Positions 1-7,520 of a stretch of DNA of 40,812 nucleotides are shown piece by piece. How positions within the stretch are numbered: position 1 is the first letter of the stretch; each line of letters starts with the position of its first letter. The stretch lies in NCBI GenBank assembly GCA_947472765.1, contig CANJCM010000039.1, positions 1 through 40,812 of the forward strand. The letters run 5' to 3'. The position numbers were made by a program, and so were the translations under genes. Source of the DNA: Opitutia bacterium (GTDB lineage Bacteria; Verrucomicrobiota; Verrucomicrobiia; Opitutales; Opitutaceae). The notes beneath the pieces were generated by a model. The model had not been told where the DNA came from. It worked only from the letters and a program-made list of their open reading frames with translations, and made no database searches.

Positions 1-15
1 GAGGCCACGCCAACT

Positions 16-75
16 TTCGCACTTTAGGCGCTTCTTAGATGGCTGTGCCATCCGAAGCTCCGAAGGAGCGAAGGA
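16..75. repeat. Palindromic intergenic repeat, copy 1
   Basis: A 60-bp unit beginning ttcgcactttagg and ending ggagcgaagga. It recurs at 200-259 with two substitutions. It contains small hairpins (gatgg/ccatc around the centre, gctcc-gaa-ggagc near the right end). No coding potential is apparent. It is a dispersed REP-like element of unknown function. Confidence 0.8.
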
Positions 76-162
76 AGTCGACAATCCGGCGTACCGGCAG
101 CCGGTAGGATTCGGAAAGGAGGCAGTAAACAAGTACATGCACTCGCACTTTAGGGTGTTCGT

Positions 163-191
163 CCCTCCTACGCCCTGCGGGCTACGGAGGG
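163..191. repeat. Palindrome between the two repeat copies
   Basis: Arms ccctcc (163-168) and ggaggg (186-191) enclose tacgccctgcgggctac, itself nearly palindromic. A partial third copy of the neighbouring repeat's left end (tcgcacttta) lies at 143-152, so the whole 16-264 stretch is a mosaic of related palindromic units. Confidence 0.6.
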
Positions 192-264
192 CGCCATCCT
201 TCGCACTTTAGGTGCTTCTTAGATGGCTGCGCCATCCGAAGCTCCGAAGGAGCGAAGGATGGCG
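192..264. repeat. Palindromic intergenic repeat, copy 2, with 13-bp inverted ends
   Basis: The second copy of the 60-bp unit (200-259) lies inside a perfect 13-bp inverted repeat: cgccatccttcgc (192-204) and gcgaaggatggcg (252-264). The right arm runs into the CCA end of tRNA-Asp, whose 3' base is 260. A transcript leaving the tRNA gene would fold into this hairpin, so it may also help 3' end formation (inference). Confidence 0.75.
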
Positions 265-336
265 GGATGGACGGGACTCGAACCCGCGACCTTCTGCGTG
301 ACAGGCAGACGCTCTAACCAGCTGAGCTACCACCCC
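260..336 (-). tRNA. tRNA-Asp (anticodon GUC)
   Basis: The minus strand folds as a full 77-nt cloverleaf. The acceptor GGGGTGG (336-330) pairs with CCATCCC with one G-U, the discriminator is G, and CCA is encoded. The anticodon stem TCTGC/GCAGA encloses the loop CTGTCAC, giving anticodon GTC. The T loop is TTCGAGT. The gene is transcribed leftward from the promoter-like sequence at 355-382. Confidence 0.97.
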
Positions 337-354
337 GTGACCGGGAAGTGCGCG

Positions 355-382
355 AACGTAGGTTTCGAGGGGGGCACGTCAA
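355..382 (-). promoter_or_regulatory. Probable sigma-70 promoter of tRNA-Asp
   Basis: On the minus strand, TTGACG (382-377) is followed after 16 bp by TACGTT (360-355). The -10 box ends 18 bp before the mature tRNA 5' end, so only a short leader is expected. The same -10 hexamer appears in the candidate nusA promoter. Confidence 0.5.
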
Positions 383-432
383 GCGTGGTTTTCCCTTGTC
401 GCGTTTGAGGCCGCCCGCAGCGTTTTTTCGCC

Positions 433-1221
433 ATGACCGAACCCCAGCTTCAGGCCGCTGCCGACTTCCTGTGGAATCACTGGTCGAACGGACGCCGCCT
501 GGCCAGCCTCCCCGAGAACATCCGTCCGAGCTCGCGTGCCGAGGGCTACGCGATCCAAGCCCTGCTCGATCGCCGCTCCGCGCGTCCGCTCTACGGCTGG
601 AAAATCGCCGCCACAAGCCAGGCCGGCCAGTCCCACCTTGGCGTCGACGGTCCGCTGGCCGGCCGGCTGCTGGCGGAGCGGGTGATTGAGCCCGGGACAC
701 CGGTGCCGTTCGGCGCGAACCACATGAAGGTGATCGAGGCCGAGTTCGCCTTTCGCCTGGGCCGCGATCTGCCGCCGCGCGCGACGCCGTATCAGGTCGA
801 CGAAGTCATGGCCGCGGTGGCAACCCTGCATCCCGCGATCGAGATTCCCGATTCGCGCTTTGATGATTTTGCGAAAGTCGGCGTCGCCCAGCTCATCGCC
901 GACAACGCCTGCGCCCACTATTTCACGCTCGGGCCGGCGTCGCCGGAAAGCTGGCGCACCGTCGATCTCGTGACGCATGTCGTCATGGGCAGCATCAATG
1001 GCGGCGCCCCGCGCGAAGGCCGCGGCGCCAATGTGCTCGGCGATCCGCGGGTCGCGTTGACCTGGCTCGCGAACGAATTGTCCGGGCTCGGCGTCACGCT
1101 TCGCCGCAACGAGGTGGTCACGACCGGCACGTGTCTCGTGCCCATGGCGGTGAAGGCCCACGATCACGTGCGGGCGGATTTTGGCCGCCTTGGCTTCGTT
1201 GAGCTGCGATTCGCGGACTAA
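433..1221 (+). CDS. 2-keto-4-pentenoate hydratase / fumarylacetoacetase-fold family protein
   Basis: The 262-residue product matches the length and layout of 2-keto-4-pentenoate hydratases (MhpD-like), cytosolic enzymes that add water to 2-hydroxypenta-2,4-dienoate-type intermediates of catechol meta-cleavage and related pathways. The core YGWKIAATS near residues 55-63 and the acidic metal-binding stretch IEAEFAFRLGRDLP near residues 100-113 are typical. ATG 433 follows a pyrimidine-rich leader (cgttttttcgcc) with no Shine-Dalgarno sequence. No other meta-cleavage gene is nearby, so the gene stands alone and its substrate is open. Related decarboxylases and acylpyruvases share the fold; the family call is firm, the exact reaction is not. 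Confidence 0.8.
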   Translation: MTEPQLQAAADFLWNHWSNGRRLASLPENIRPSSRAEGYAIQALLDRRSARPLYGWKIAATSQAGQSHLGVDGPLAGRLLAERVIEPGTPVPFGANHMKVIEAEFAFRLGRDLPPRATPYQVDEVMAAVATLHPAIEIPDSRFDDFAKVGVAQLIADNACAHYFTLGPASPESWRTVDLVTHVVMGSINGGAPREGRGANVLGDPRVALTWLANELSGLGVTLRRNEVVTTGTCLVPMAVKAHDHVRADFGRLGFVELRFAD

Positions 1222-1431
1222 GCCCGACGGCCTTCGTGCCGAGCGGAGTGACCGGACGGAAAATACTTAGTGGCTATCCTTTGACGGGTTACGCACGTAG
1301 GGAATCGTAGTCCTCTCTATGTTTCATACCCCGGTTCCGCCGAAGAAAGTGCGCGCCAGCCTCTCTGGCCGAGTCCGAGATTTGCGTGCGACTCGCTGCA
1401 CCCGCTCCACGCGGTGTGCCTGCCTGACTGC

Positions 1432-2028
1432 TTACGCTCGCTTGCGGCGGCCATAAGCCACGAGGCCGAGGGCGGCGGCACCGAGTGCCAGCGTGGTCGT
1501 GGCGGGCTCGGGGATCGCGGTCGTGTTGAACGCCCGGACTTCCGAGAGCATGGTCCATTGGTAGACGGGGCTGAATGTCAGCGTGAGTGTGTTCGTGGTG
1601 ATGGCGAAGCCGTCGAAAACGCTCTCCACCGTGCTGCCGCTGAAGGAGGGATCGGTGACGTTGAAGAGCTGGCTGAAGCCCGCCCCGTCGCCGAGGGTGA
1701 CCGTGCTTGGGAGACCCACTCCGGCCGCGCCATTACTGTCGGCAAAGAAGGCGGAGACGGAGTTGATGGTAACGGGAGCCGCGAAATTGAAGGTGATGGT
1801 GGAATTGACCCCGAACCAGCCGGAGAGATACGCGACGTCGCTGAGGACGAGCGGGAAAGTGGGCCAGGCGGGGCCGTTGGCGGTGCCATCGATGAGCTCG
1901 CCGCCACTGTCGGGGTAACCCGGGTCCGGAGCCACGCTGTAGCTGTAGCCGGAGAACGGCAGTTGGGCCGCGCCGAGCGGGGCGACGACGGCGAGGAGGA
2001 GGGCGATGAAACGAACGAACGGCGTCAT
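1432..2028 (-). CDS. PEP-CTERM sorting-domain protein
   Basis: This 198-residue secreted protein has an N-terminal signal peptide (hydrophobic FIALLLAVVAPLGAAQ), a Ser/Thr/Gly-rich middle with predicted beta strands (for example STITFNFAAPVTINSVSAFF), and a classic C-terminal sorting signal: IPEPATTTLAL, a short hydrophobic helix and the basic tail GRRKRA. Proteins with this tail are processed by exosortase and exported, often to the cell surface or an exopolysaccharide matrix. The middle resembles discoidin-like or other carbohydrate-binding beta-sandwiches only loosely. No exosortase gene lies in the window. ATG 2028 follows ctacctaaccc on its strand, with no Shine-Dalgarno sequence. Confidence 0.85.
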   Translation of the reverse strand: MTPFVRFIALLLAVVAPLGAAQLPFSGYSYSVAPDPGYPDSGGELIDGTANGPAWPTFPLVLSDVAYLSGWFGVNSTITFNFAAPVTINSVSAFFADSNGAAGVGLPSTVTLGDGAGFSQLFNVTDPSFSGSTVESVFDGFAITTNTLTLTFSPVYQWTMLSEVRAFNTTAIPEPATTTLALGAAALGLVAYGRRKRA

Positions 2029-2254
2029 GGGTTAGGTAGCGGGTGGAGAGGTCGTCTGCTGTGCGGCCAATTGATCACGATAAAAATAGCGACGAAAGCG
2101 GTGCCAGACCCAAAGCGTTGGTGGGAAAATTGAATCGACCGACACTCCACCGCACGGGGCATGCCAGCGTCCGGCGATGAATGCGGCGTTATCCAGCAAC
2201 AGTTCGAGGACGGGACCAGATTCCCGCCGCGAGCCGGGACCCCGAGAGTGGCCA

Positions 2255-2284
2255 TTGACGGACGGCGCGAAGTTCCGGCATATT
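2255..2284 (+). promoter_or_regulatory. Probable sigma-70 promoter of tRNA-Arg
   Basis: TTGACG (2255-2260) and CATATT (2279-2284) are separated by 18 bp. The expected start, about seven bases past the -10, falls just upstream of the mature tRNA 5' end at 2296, as usual for stable-RNA promoters. Confidence 0.5.
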
Positions 2285-2295
2285 CGTGGCCGGTT

Positions 2296-2372
2296 GCGGT
2301 GGTAGCTCAGCTGGATAGAGCAGCGGTTTTCTAAACCGCCGGTCGGGTGTTCGAGTCACCTCCACCGCGCCA
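2296..2372 (+). tRNA. tRNA-Arg (anticodon UCU)
   Basis: A 77-nt cloverleaf. The acceptor GCGGTGG (2296-2302) pairs perfectly with CCACCGC, the discriminator is G, and CCA is encoded (2370-2372). The anticodon stem GCGGT/ACCGC holds the loop TTTCTAA, giving TCT, which reads AGA and AGG codons. The T loop is TTCGAGT. Confidence 0.97.
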
Positions 2373-2382
2373 TTTCACCGAC

Positions 2383-2402
2383 CCGGAAGGCGCTTTTTCC
2401 GG
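2383..2402 (+). terminator. Possible tRNA-Arg terminator
   Basis: A short hairpin, ccggaa (2383-2388) with ttccgg (2397-2402), lies 10 bp after the tRNA. The T-run (2393-2398) is partly inside the loop and right arm rather than after the stem, so it is a weak intrinsic terminator at best. Confidence 0.3.
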
Positions 2403-2497
2403 AGCGTGTCCGTAAGTTTGCGTAGTATCAGCCCTAAGGAACGTTTGACGATTTGGGTGGAGGATGGCGTTCCTTAATGGGTCCCGCCGGAATCTTC

Positions 2498-2881
2498 ATG
2501 GCCACCATTTTAATAGTCGATGACGATGAGTGCGTCCGTGAACTTCTGGTGCTGACTTTGAATCAATTGGGCCACACCTGCGTCGAGGCAGCCGACGGGA
2601 ATAAGGCGATTGAGCTCTTCCGACTGCTCTGTCCAGATCTGATTATTACTGACATCTCGATGCCCGACCGCGACGGGATAGAATTAATCATGGATCTCCG
2701 TCTTGAGGCATCCAAGGTGCCGGTCATAGCGATCTCTGGGAACTCGAAGCTTAAACCTCTCTACTTACAAATGGCGCGAAAACTCGGAGCGTTCGAGGTT
2801 TTGTCCAAGCCCTTTACGCTCGATCAAGTGCGCAGTCTGGTGTCGTCCGTCCTGTCCGCGGCACCGCAGCCGGTGCGGTAG
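2498..2881 (+). CDS. Single-domain response regulator (CheY-like)
   Basis: The 127-residue product consists of a receiver domain only. The acidic pocket VDDDE lies at the N-terminus, the phosphoacceptor aspartate is in IITDISMPD, the conserved Ser is in AISGNS, and the conserved lysine is in LSKPF. With no output domain it would act by protein contact in a phosphorelay, or on a motor or kinase. The start at 2498 gives the usual MATILIVDDD opening; in-frame ATG 2477 and TTG 2453 would add up to 15 residues of no recognisable domain. A ggagg stretch at 2459-2463 sits 13 bases before ATG 2477, so that start cannot be excluded. No partner kinase is adjacent. Confidence 0.85.
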   Translation: MATILIVDDDECVRELLVLTLNQLGHTCVEAADGNKAIELFRLLCPDLIITDISMPDRDGIELIMDLRLEASKVPVIAISGNSKLKPLYLQMARKLGAFEVLSKPFTLDQVRSLVSSVLSAAPQPVR

Positions 2882-3227
2882 AGGCGGAGTGGCCAGTGCC
2901 TTGCTTTGGGGTTCACTAAGCGCTGGTCTTAGGGTCGAGGCGTCGCGATTCCAGCCTTTGGCCCCAGTGCGGTGCGCCACCCCGCGCAAGCCGTGAAGCG
3001 GCTGAGGAAGTTGTCCGTCAGGCGATTGCCTCCGCTTCCTATCGCAGACGATTCGTACCGGGATTCTTTGGTTTCTTCTCCCGGAGAGCAATCCAGGGAG
3101 GGCGGTGAACCCACGCTCCCCGCCTGCATGGCGTCGACCGGAACCTTTCCGGATCAGTTCAGTGCTGGCGACTTTCGCCGGGCCTCGGTCCATTATTTGA
3201 GGAGCGGCCCGGCGGCGAGCGCCGGAT
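2882..3227. other. Intergenic region without recognised features
   Basis: This 346-bp stretch separates the response regulator from a convergent small secreted protein gene. Short open frames cross it, but none has a recognisable product or start context, and no clear terminator or repeat is visible. Confidence 0.5.
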
Positions 3228-3680
3228 CTACTTCGATTCAAACCGGTAGGTCGTGTGAAAAATCAGTTGGATCCGTTTTGAGACGGAGACCCGGACCGTC
3301 AGTTTGCCGCTCCGCGCATCCGTCGGCTCCGCGGAGGCCTCGATTCGACGCTCGGCGCCGTCGGAGCGCGTGCCGAGCCCGAGGAATTCGATTTTCCGCC
3401 CCTGCGCGAGCTGCGCCAGCATCGCGTCGGTGACCTCGATCCGCAGCCGGCCTTCCTCGTTCGAGAAGAAATAGGGGAAGACCCGTGCTTGGTACGTGGA
3501 CTCAAATCCCCGCGCCGTCCGCTCGAACGGAGGCATCGTCATGCTCACGGTGCCGACGTAGATCGACGTCCTGGCCGGCGCCACGACCACGCGATCAAAT
3601 TGTCCCGCGGCGGCCGCGCTGACGCCGGAGGCACCAGAGATCAGGCAAGTGATCGCGAGCAGGAGCCAGGCACGAAGCAT
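3228..3680 (-). CDS. Small secreted protein of unknown function
   Basis: Starting at ATG 3680 gives a 150-residue protein with a clear signal peptide (MLRAWLLLAITCLISGASG, cleavage probably after VSAAAA). The mature part is about 125 residues, rich in beta-strand-like segments, with a charged central region (EGRLRIEVTDAMLAQLAQG) and a C-terminal LIFHTTYRFESK. It resembles nothing I can name. An in-frame start 66 bases upstream would add an Arg/Ser-rich extension in front of the signal peptide and is unlikely. It is monocistronic and convergent with the response regulator. A periplasmic or cell-envelope location is inferred. Confidence 0.65.
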   Translation of the reverse strand: MLRAWLLLAITCLISGASGVSAAAAGQFDRVVVAPARTSIYVGTVSMTMPPFERTARGFESTYQARVFPYFFSNEEGRLRIEVTDAMLAQLAQGRKIEFLGLGTRSDGAERRIEASAEPTDARSGKLTVRVSVSKRIQLIFHTTYRFESK

Positions 3681-3796
3681 CGTGTGACTTTGGGTGCGGC
3701 GGGTGGCGCCGCAAGACCACTGAGCGGGAGAACCACTCATGGACACGGATAAACACGAATGAAGGAGGTCGTGGAAGTCCTGGTCACCACTCCTTG

Positions 3797-3914
3797 GATT
3801 CCGAAGTTGGCTTCGTAGCCCGCTGCGTGAGCAGCGGGACGGCTTTGGGCGAAGCGATTAAGAAATCCCTGTCCTCACGGACAGGGCCACGCCAATCCGT
3901 TTAACTTCGGAATC
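3797..3914. repeat. REP-like pair 1 (convergent units) inside a 12-bp inverted repeat
   Basis: Two GTRG-headed hairpin units face each other. The plus-strand unit (3815-3838) is GTAG followed by an 8-bp stem cccgctgc/gcagcggg with loop GTGA. The minus-strand unit (3867-3890) is GTGG followed by an 8-bp stem with the same loop. The pair lies between gattccgaagtt (3797-3808) and aacttcggaatc (3903-3914), a perfect 12-bp inverted repeat. The tetranucleotide plus hairpin matches the architecture of bacterial REP sequences mobilised by RAYT transposases; no RAYT gene lies in the window. The rest of the 3681-4175 spacer shows nothing else recognisable. Confidence 0.8.
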
Positions 3915-4175
3915 TAGGACTCAGAGAGGTACAACTCCGAACCTTGGTCTGCAGCTGCACCTCTGGATTTGTGTCCATCTGTGGTTGTCTACCGAATTGT
4001 CCCGGCTGAAGCCGCCACCACACCACGGCTCCTGATTAGTGTCCGATGAGCGAAAATGTGTGGTTCACCTCCGATCCGGACCAGATCAGTGGTTCGCCTA
4101 AATGCGGCGGCGCCGCGACCGCCGCCCGAGAAATCCAGTTGCGCGGCGTCGCGCCCGACCGTCATCTCTTCCGTC

Positions 4176-5576
4176 ATGGCCAAGGGAAAACAGGCAAGCT
4201 GGGGTGGGCGGTTCTCCGCCGGTCCCGCCGCACTAATGCTCGAGTTCAGCGAGTCCGTGTCGTTCGACCGGCGGCTCGCCCCCTTTGACATCGCGGGCAG
4301 CAAGGCCCACTCGGCCATGCTCGCGCACGTCGGGATGATCACGACGTCGGAGCGCGATGCGATCCACGGCGGACTCGATGCCATTCTCGCGGAGATCGCG
4401 GCCGGGCGGTTCAAGTGGGACACGCAGCTCGAGGACGTGCACATGAACATCGAGCAGGCGCTCACGAAGCGCGTGCCCGCCGCCGCCAAGCTCCACACCG
4501 CGCGCAGCCGGAATGATCAGGTCGCGACCGACATGAGGCTGTTCTTCAAGCATGCCTGCGCCGTGCTGCGGGAAAAAATTCTCGGTGCGGAACGCGCCCT
4601 GCTCGCGGTGGCCGTCGGGCACCCGGACGTGTTCATCCCGGGCTACACGCATCTGCAGCGCGCCCAGCCGGTCCCGCTCGCGCATCATCTGCTGGCGTGG
4701 CTCGAAATGCTGGACCGCGATCGGGCGCGCTTCGCGGACGTCGCCGCGCATGCCAACTGGTGTCCGCTGGGCGCGGGCGCGATCGCGGGCACAACGCTGC
4801 CGATCGATCGCGAGTTCACCGCCAAGGCCCTCGGCTTCGTCGATGCGAAGGGCCGGCCGCAGGTTACCTCCAACTCGATGGACACCGTCGCCGACCGCGA
4901 CGTCTTCGTCGAGTTTGCGAGTGCCGCGGCGATCTTCGGCGTGCACCTTTCGCGCATCGCGGAGGATTTGATTCTCTGGAGCTCGGCTGAGTTCAAGTTC
5001 GTGGACATGGCGGATGCCTTCAGCACCGGCTCCTCGCTGATGCCGCAGAAGAAAAATCCCGATGCGTGCGAACTGCTGCGCGGCAAGTCGGCCCGGCTCC
5101 AGGGCAACCTGCACACGCTGCTCACGCTGACGAAGGGACTGCCGCTGACCTACAATCGCGATCTGCAGGAGGACAAGCCACCGGTGTTCGACAGCTTCGA
5201 CCAGGCGGCGATCTGCGCGGACGTTCTCGCGGGCATGCTGCCGGGACTGAAATTCAATGCGGCGCGTTGTGCCGCCGCGGTGGGTGATCCCGCGCTGCTT
5301 GCGACGGATCTCGCCGACTATCTCGTCTTGCAGGGAGTCGCGTTCCGGGAAGCGCATCACGCGGTCGGCGCCGTGGTCCGGCTCGCGGAAACGCGCGGCG
5401 TGGAACTCAACCGGTTGTCGACGGCGGACGTGCAATCCGTGCATCCAGGCTTCGGGGCCGATTGGGCGGATGTGTTCGATCTCAAGCGGGCGCTGTCGAA
5501 ACGCACGGGCACCGGCATGCCGGGACCGCGGCAGGTGGCGCGGCAGCTGGCGCGCTGGCAAAAGCAACTCGCGTGA
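4176..5576 (+). CDS. argH: Argininosuccinate lyase
   Basis: The enzyme splits argininosuccinate into arginine and fumarate in the last step of arginine synthesis, as a cytosolic homotetramer. The 466 residues match the family length. [16 protein letters not shown] (near residue 108) and the catalytic-histidine region [10 protein letters not shown] are present, and the fumarase/lyase superfamily signature [12 protein letters not shown] lies at residues 285-296. ATG 4176 gives the normal opening [14 protein letters not shown]; the frame is open further upstream to 4056, but that segment is Arg/Pro-rich and unlike the family. The leader is pyrimidine-rich (tctcttccgtc). No other arginine gene is adjacent. 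The next gene is 300 bp away. Confidence 0.97.
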   Translation: MAKGKQASWGGRFSAGPAALMLEFSESVSFDRRLAPFDIAGSKAHSAMLAHVGMITTSERDAIHGGLDAILAEIAAGRFKWDTQLEDVHMNIEQALTKRVPAAAKLHTARSRNDQVATDMRLFFKHACAVLREKILGAERALLAVAVGHPDVFIPGYTHLQRAQPVPLAHHLLAWLEMLDRDRARFADVAAHANWCPLGAGAIAGTTLPIDREFTAKALGFVDAKGRPQVTSNSMDTVADRDVFVEFASAAAIFGVHLSRIAEDLILWSSAEFKFVDMADAFSTGSSLMPQKKNPDACELLRGKSARLQGNLHTLLTLTKGLPLTYNRDLQEDKPPVFDSFDQAAICADVLAGMLPGLKFNAARCAAAVGDPALLATDLADYLVLQGVAFREAHHAVGAVVRLAETRGVELNRLSTADVQSVHPGFGADWADVFDLKRALSKRTGTGMPGPRQVARQLARWQKQLA

Positions 5577-5737
5577 ACCGGCGGGTGAACGGCGGCGCGA
5601 GTGGCGTGGCACGTTTTGCCCAGGGCGAATTCCGCAGCGAGATTCCGCGCCGACGGGGGTGCGCGACTGCGACACACCCCGGCGTAGCGCGCCTCCCCTC
5701 TCAAGCCGGAACGATGCCGTGGAACGAAATCGGCGGG

Positions 5738-5830
5738 GGTGGGCACCCGCCCTCCATGGCAGGCGGATCGTTCAGACTTTCATTCGCGCTCCTCTCCAAG
5801 CGCAATCCATGGAGGGAAGGTGCCCCCACC
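5738..5830. repeat. Imperfect inverted repeat (ccatggaggg family)
   Basis: The left arm (5738-5759, containing gccctccatgg) and right arm (5807-5830, starting ccatggaggg) are near-complementary over about 22 bp around a 47-bp loop. They occupy the 300-bp argH-MFS spacer (5577-5876), which holds nothing else I recognise. A related sequence occurs at 17936-17968. There is no T-run, so it is not a standard terminator. Confidence 0.65.
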
Positions 5831-5876
5831 GTCCATTTCACTGCTTCGTTCCGGCTCGACCGCGGCCCTTGAAGCG

Positions 5877-7292
5877 ATGGCCACCTTCTTTCCCACGGCG
5901 AAGTCCGATCCCGAGCTGGCCGCGTTCCGGCCGGCGCTGGAGTTCGGTTTCTTCAACGCGCTGACCTGGCAGATTGCGATCGGAACACCGATGGTGCTCT
6001 TCGCGGGGCAGCTCGGGGCGAGCGCGTTCGAGGTCGGGCTCGCCTACTCCTTCGTTTTCCTGCTCACGCCGCTGCAAATCGTGGCCACGACGCTGCTGCC
6101 GCGCTATGGGTTCAAGCGCGTGGCGCTCGGAGGGTGGGGTGTGCGCAGCCTCTTTCTCATCATTCCGATTGCGCTGGCCGCCATGGCGCCGGCCGTCGCG
6201 CCCCGGTGGATGGTCTGGGTGCTGATCGGGAGCGTGTTCTGGTTTTGCCTTTTCCGATCCGTGGGCGCTTCGGCGATGACGACGTGGTTCATGGGCTTTC
6301 TGCCGGCGGGCGTGCGGGGACGTTATTTCGCCCACGATCAATTTTTCTCCGGCATCGCCGGCGTCGCGACCCTGATCACGTGTGCGACGCTCTTTCTCGT
6401 CCTGCCAATGTATCAGGCGCTGCTCATCCAGTACGTGGTCGCGCTGATCGGCTCGACGCTCGCGTATTACTCGCTGCGCCGGCTGCCGGACATCGATAAG
6501 CCGCCGCGATTGAGCCTCGCGGCCGTGCTGGGATCCGCGGTCCGGCATGCGGTGAAGCCGTCGGTATTTCGCAGCTATCTCTGGCTCGCGGTGTGGTACG
6601 CCGCGATCACGACCTCGATTCCCCCGTTCGCGGCTTACTTCCTGAAGGTGACGGCGGGGTTGTCCGCGGCAGAGATCATGTTTTTCGAGGTGCTGCGCTA
6701 TGGCGGCGTGGTGCTCGGCGCCTGGCTGATTGCGCGGCGTATCGACCACACGGGCGCGCGGCCGTTTTTCCTGCTCTCGCTCGTGCTCGTCGTGATCGTG
6801 GCGATCGCCTGGCTGATTTTTTTGCGCTTCGGCTTCGGTGGGACGCCCATGCTGCTTTTCATCTATGCCGGGGTCGGACTCGCGGCGGTCTGCTGGGCGG
6901 TGGCCAACTTGAACTTCCTGCCGAAGATCGTGCCGGCGGAAGATCGCGCGCTTTTCGTGGCTCTGCATGGCGCCGCGACCGCCTGCCTCGGCGGGCTCTC
7001 GCCGATCCTGTTGGGAACGTTTCTCAAGAGCACCTCACCAGCCGGTGAACCCATGATCGACGTCGAGGTGTTCGAGATCTTCTTCGTTTGCGCCATTGTC
7101 AGCGCGTGCATCCTGTCGGCGCTGATGGCCCGCCTGCCCGAGGACACGAAGGCCTCGCCGCATCCGCTCGTGATCGGCAACGCGATCCTGCGTCCCTTTC
7201 GCGCCGCCAGCTACCTCGCGAACCTCGTGGACTGGCCGATGGAGAACAAGTCCAGTGCGGACACGCCCCGCGATAACCCCGAGCATAAGTAG
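5877..7292 (+). CDS. Major facilitator superfamily transporter, substrate unknown
   Basis: This 471-residue inner-membrane protein has about 12 hydrophobic segments, beginning with LEFGFFNALTWQIAIGTPMVLFAGQ and VGLAYSFVFLLTPLQIVATTLL. The positively charged loop between segments 2 and 3 (PRYGFKRVALG) and the long central loop near residues 200-220 (RRLPDIDKPPRLSL) fit the two six-helix halves of an MFS carrier. No substrate-specific motif is recognised; the overall style resembles MFS proteins that bacteria carry beside sugar-utilisation genes, but none is here. ATG 5877 was chosen because translation from 5739 would read through the inverted repeat and add a hydrophilic, Pro/Ser-rich leader. 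Confidence 0.8.
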   Translation: MATFFPTAKSDPELAAFRPALEFGFFNALTWQIAIGTPMVLFAGQLGASAFEVGLAYSFVFLLTPLQIVATTLLPRYGFKRVALGGWGVRSLFLIIPIALAAMAPAVAPRWMVWVLIGSVFWFCLFRSVGASAMTTWFMGFLPAGVRGRYFAHDQFFSGIAGVATLITCATLFLVLPMYQALLIQYVVALIGSTLAYYSLRRLPDIDKPPRLSLAAVLGSAVRHAVKPSVFRSYLWLAVWYAAITTSIPPFAAYFLKVTAGLSAAEIMFFEVLRYGGVVLGAWLIARRIDHTGARPFFLLSLVLVVIVAIAWLIFLRFGFGGTPMLLFIYAGVGLAAVCWAVANLNFLPKIVPAEDRALFVALHGAATACLGGLSPILLGTFLKSTSPAGEPMIDVEVFEIFFVCAIVSACILSALMARLPEDTKASPHPLVIGNAILRPFRAASYLANLVDWPMENKSSADTPRDNPEHK

Positions 7293-7393
7293 GCCGGCCA
7301 GCGAAATCGGAAGCGGCGGACCATTCGTGCCGGTGGTCCACGAAGGCGCGGACTATTGAGGTTCGTCTATTAGGCTGACCGTGAGTGTCGAAT

Positions 7394-7450
7394 CCCTGCC
7401 CTCACGGGCAGGGCCACGTTTCAGTCGTGGCCCGCTGCGTGAGCAGCGGG
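7394..7450. repeat. REP-like pair 2 (divergent units)
   Basis: The same two-hairpin element as at 3797-3914, but with the units back to back. The minus-strand unit (7394-7417) and plus-strand unit (7427-7450) each consist of GTGG, an 8-bp perfect stem and a GTGA loop. The facing gggccacg (7411-7418) and cgtggccc (7426-7433) can pair with each other across a 7-base loop, an alternative fold. The element lies 70 bp upstream of mutL. Confidence 0.8.
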
Positions 7451-7520
7451 AGGATTGGGGTGCCAATCCGGAATTCCGCGCTTCCGTTGCCCCGGACTTC
7501 CGTGATTGCTTGGCTCTCCG

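Noticed and set aside
16-264. A CRISPR array
   Set aside because: There are only two full copies, separated by 124 bp, with inverted-repeat structure and no regular spacers; no cas genes are nearby.
260-336. Integration site of a prophage or island in tRNA-Asp
   Set aside because: No integrase, no duplicated tRNA end at a distance and no island genes are present; only a small palindromic repeat abuts it.
1222-1431. Regulatory palindrome around tacgcacgtaggg
   Set aside because: The match between arms is too short to distinguish from chance, and the spacer shows no other structure; left as unassigned.
4056-4175. Upstream extension of argH
   Set aside because: The extra 40 residues are Arg/Pro-rich and not found in the family, and ATG 4176 gives the normal start.
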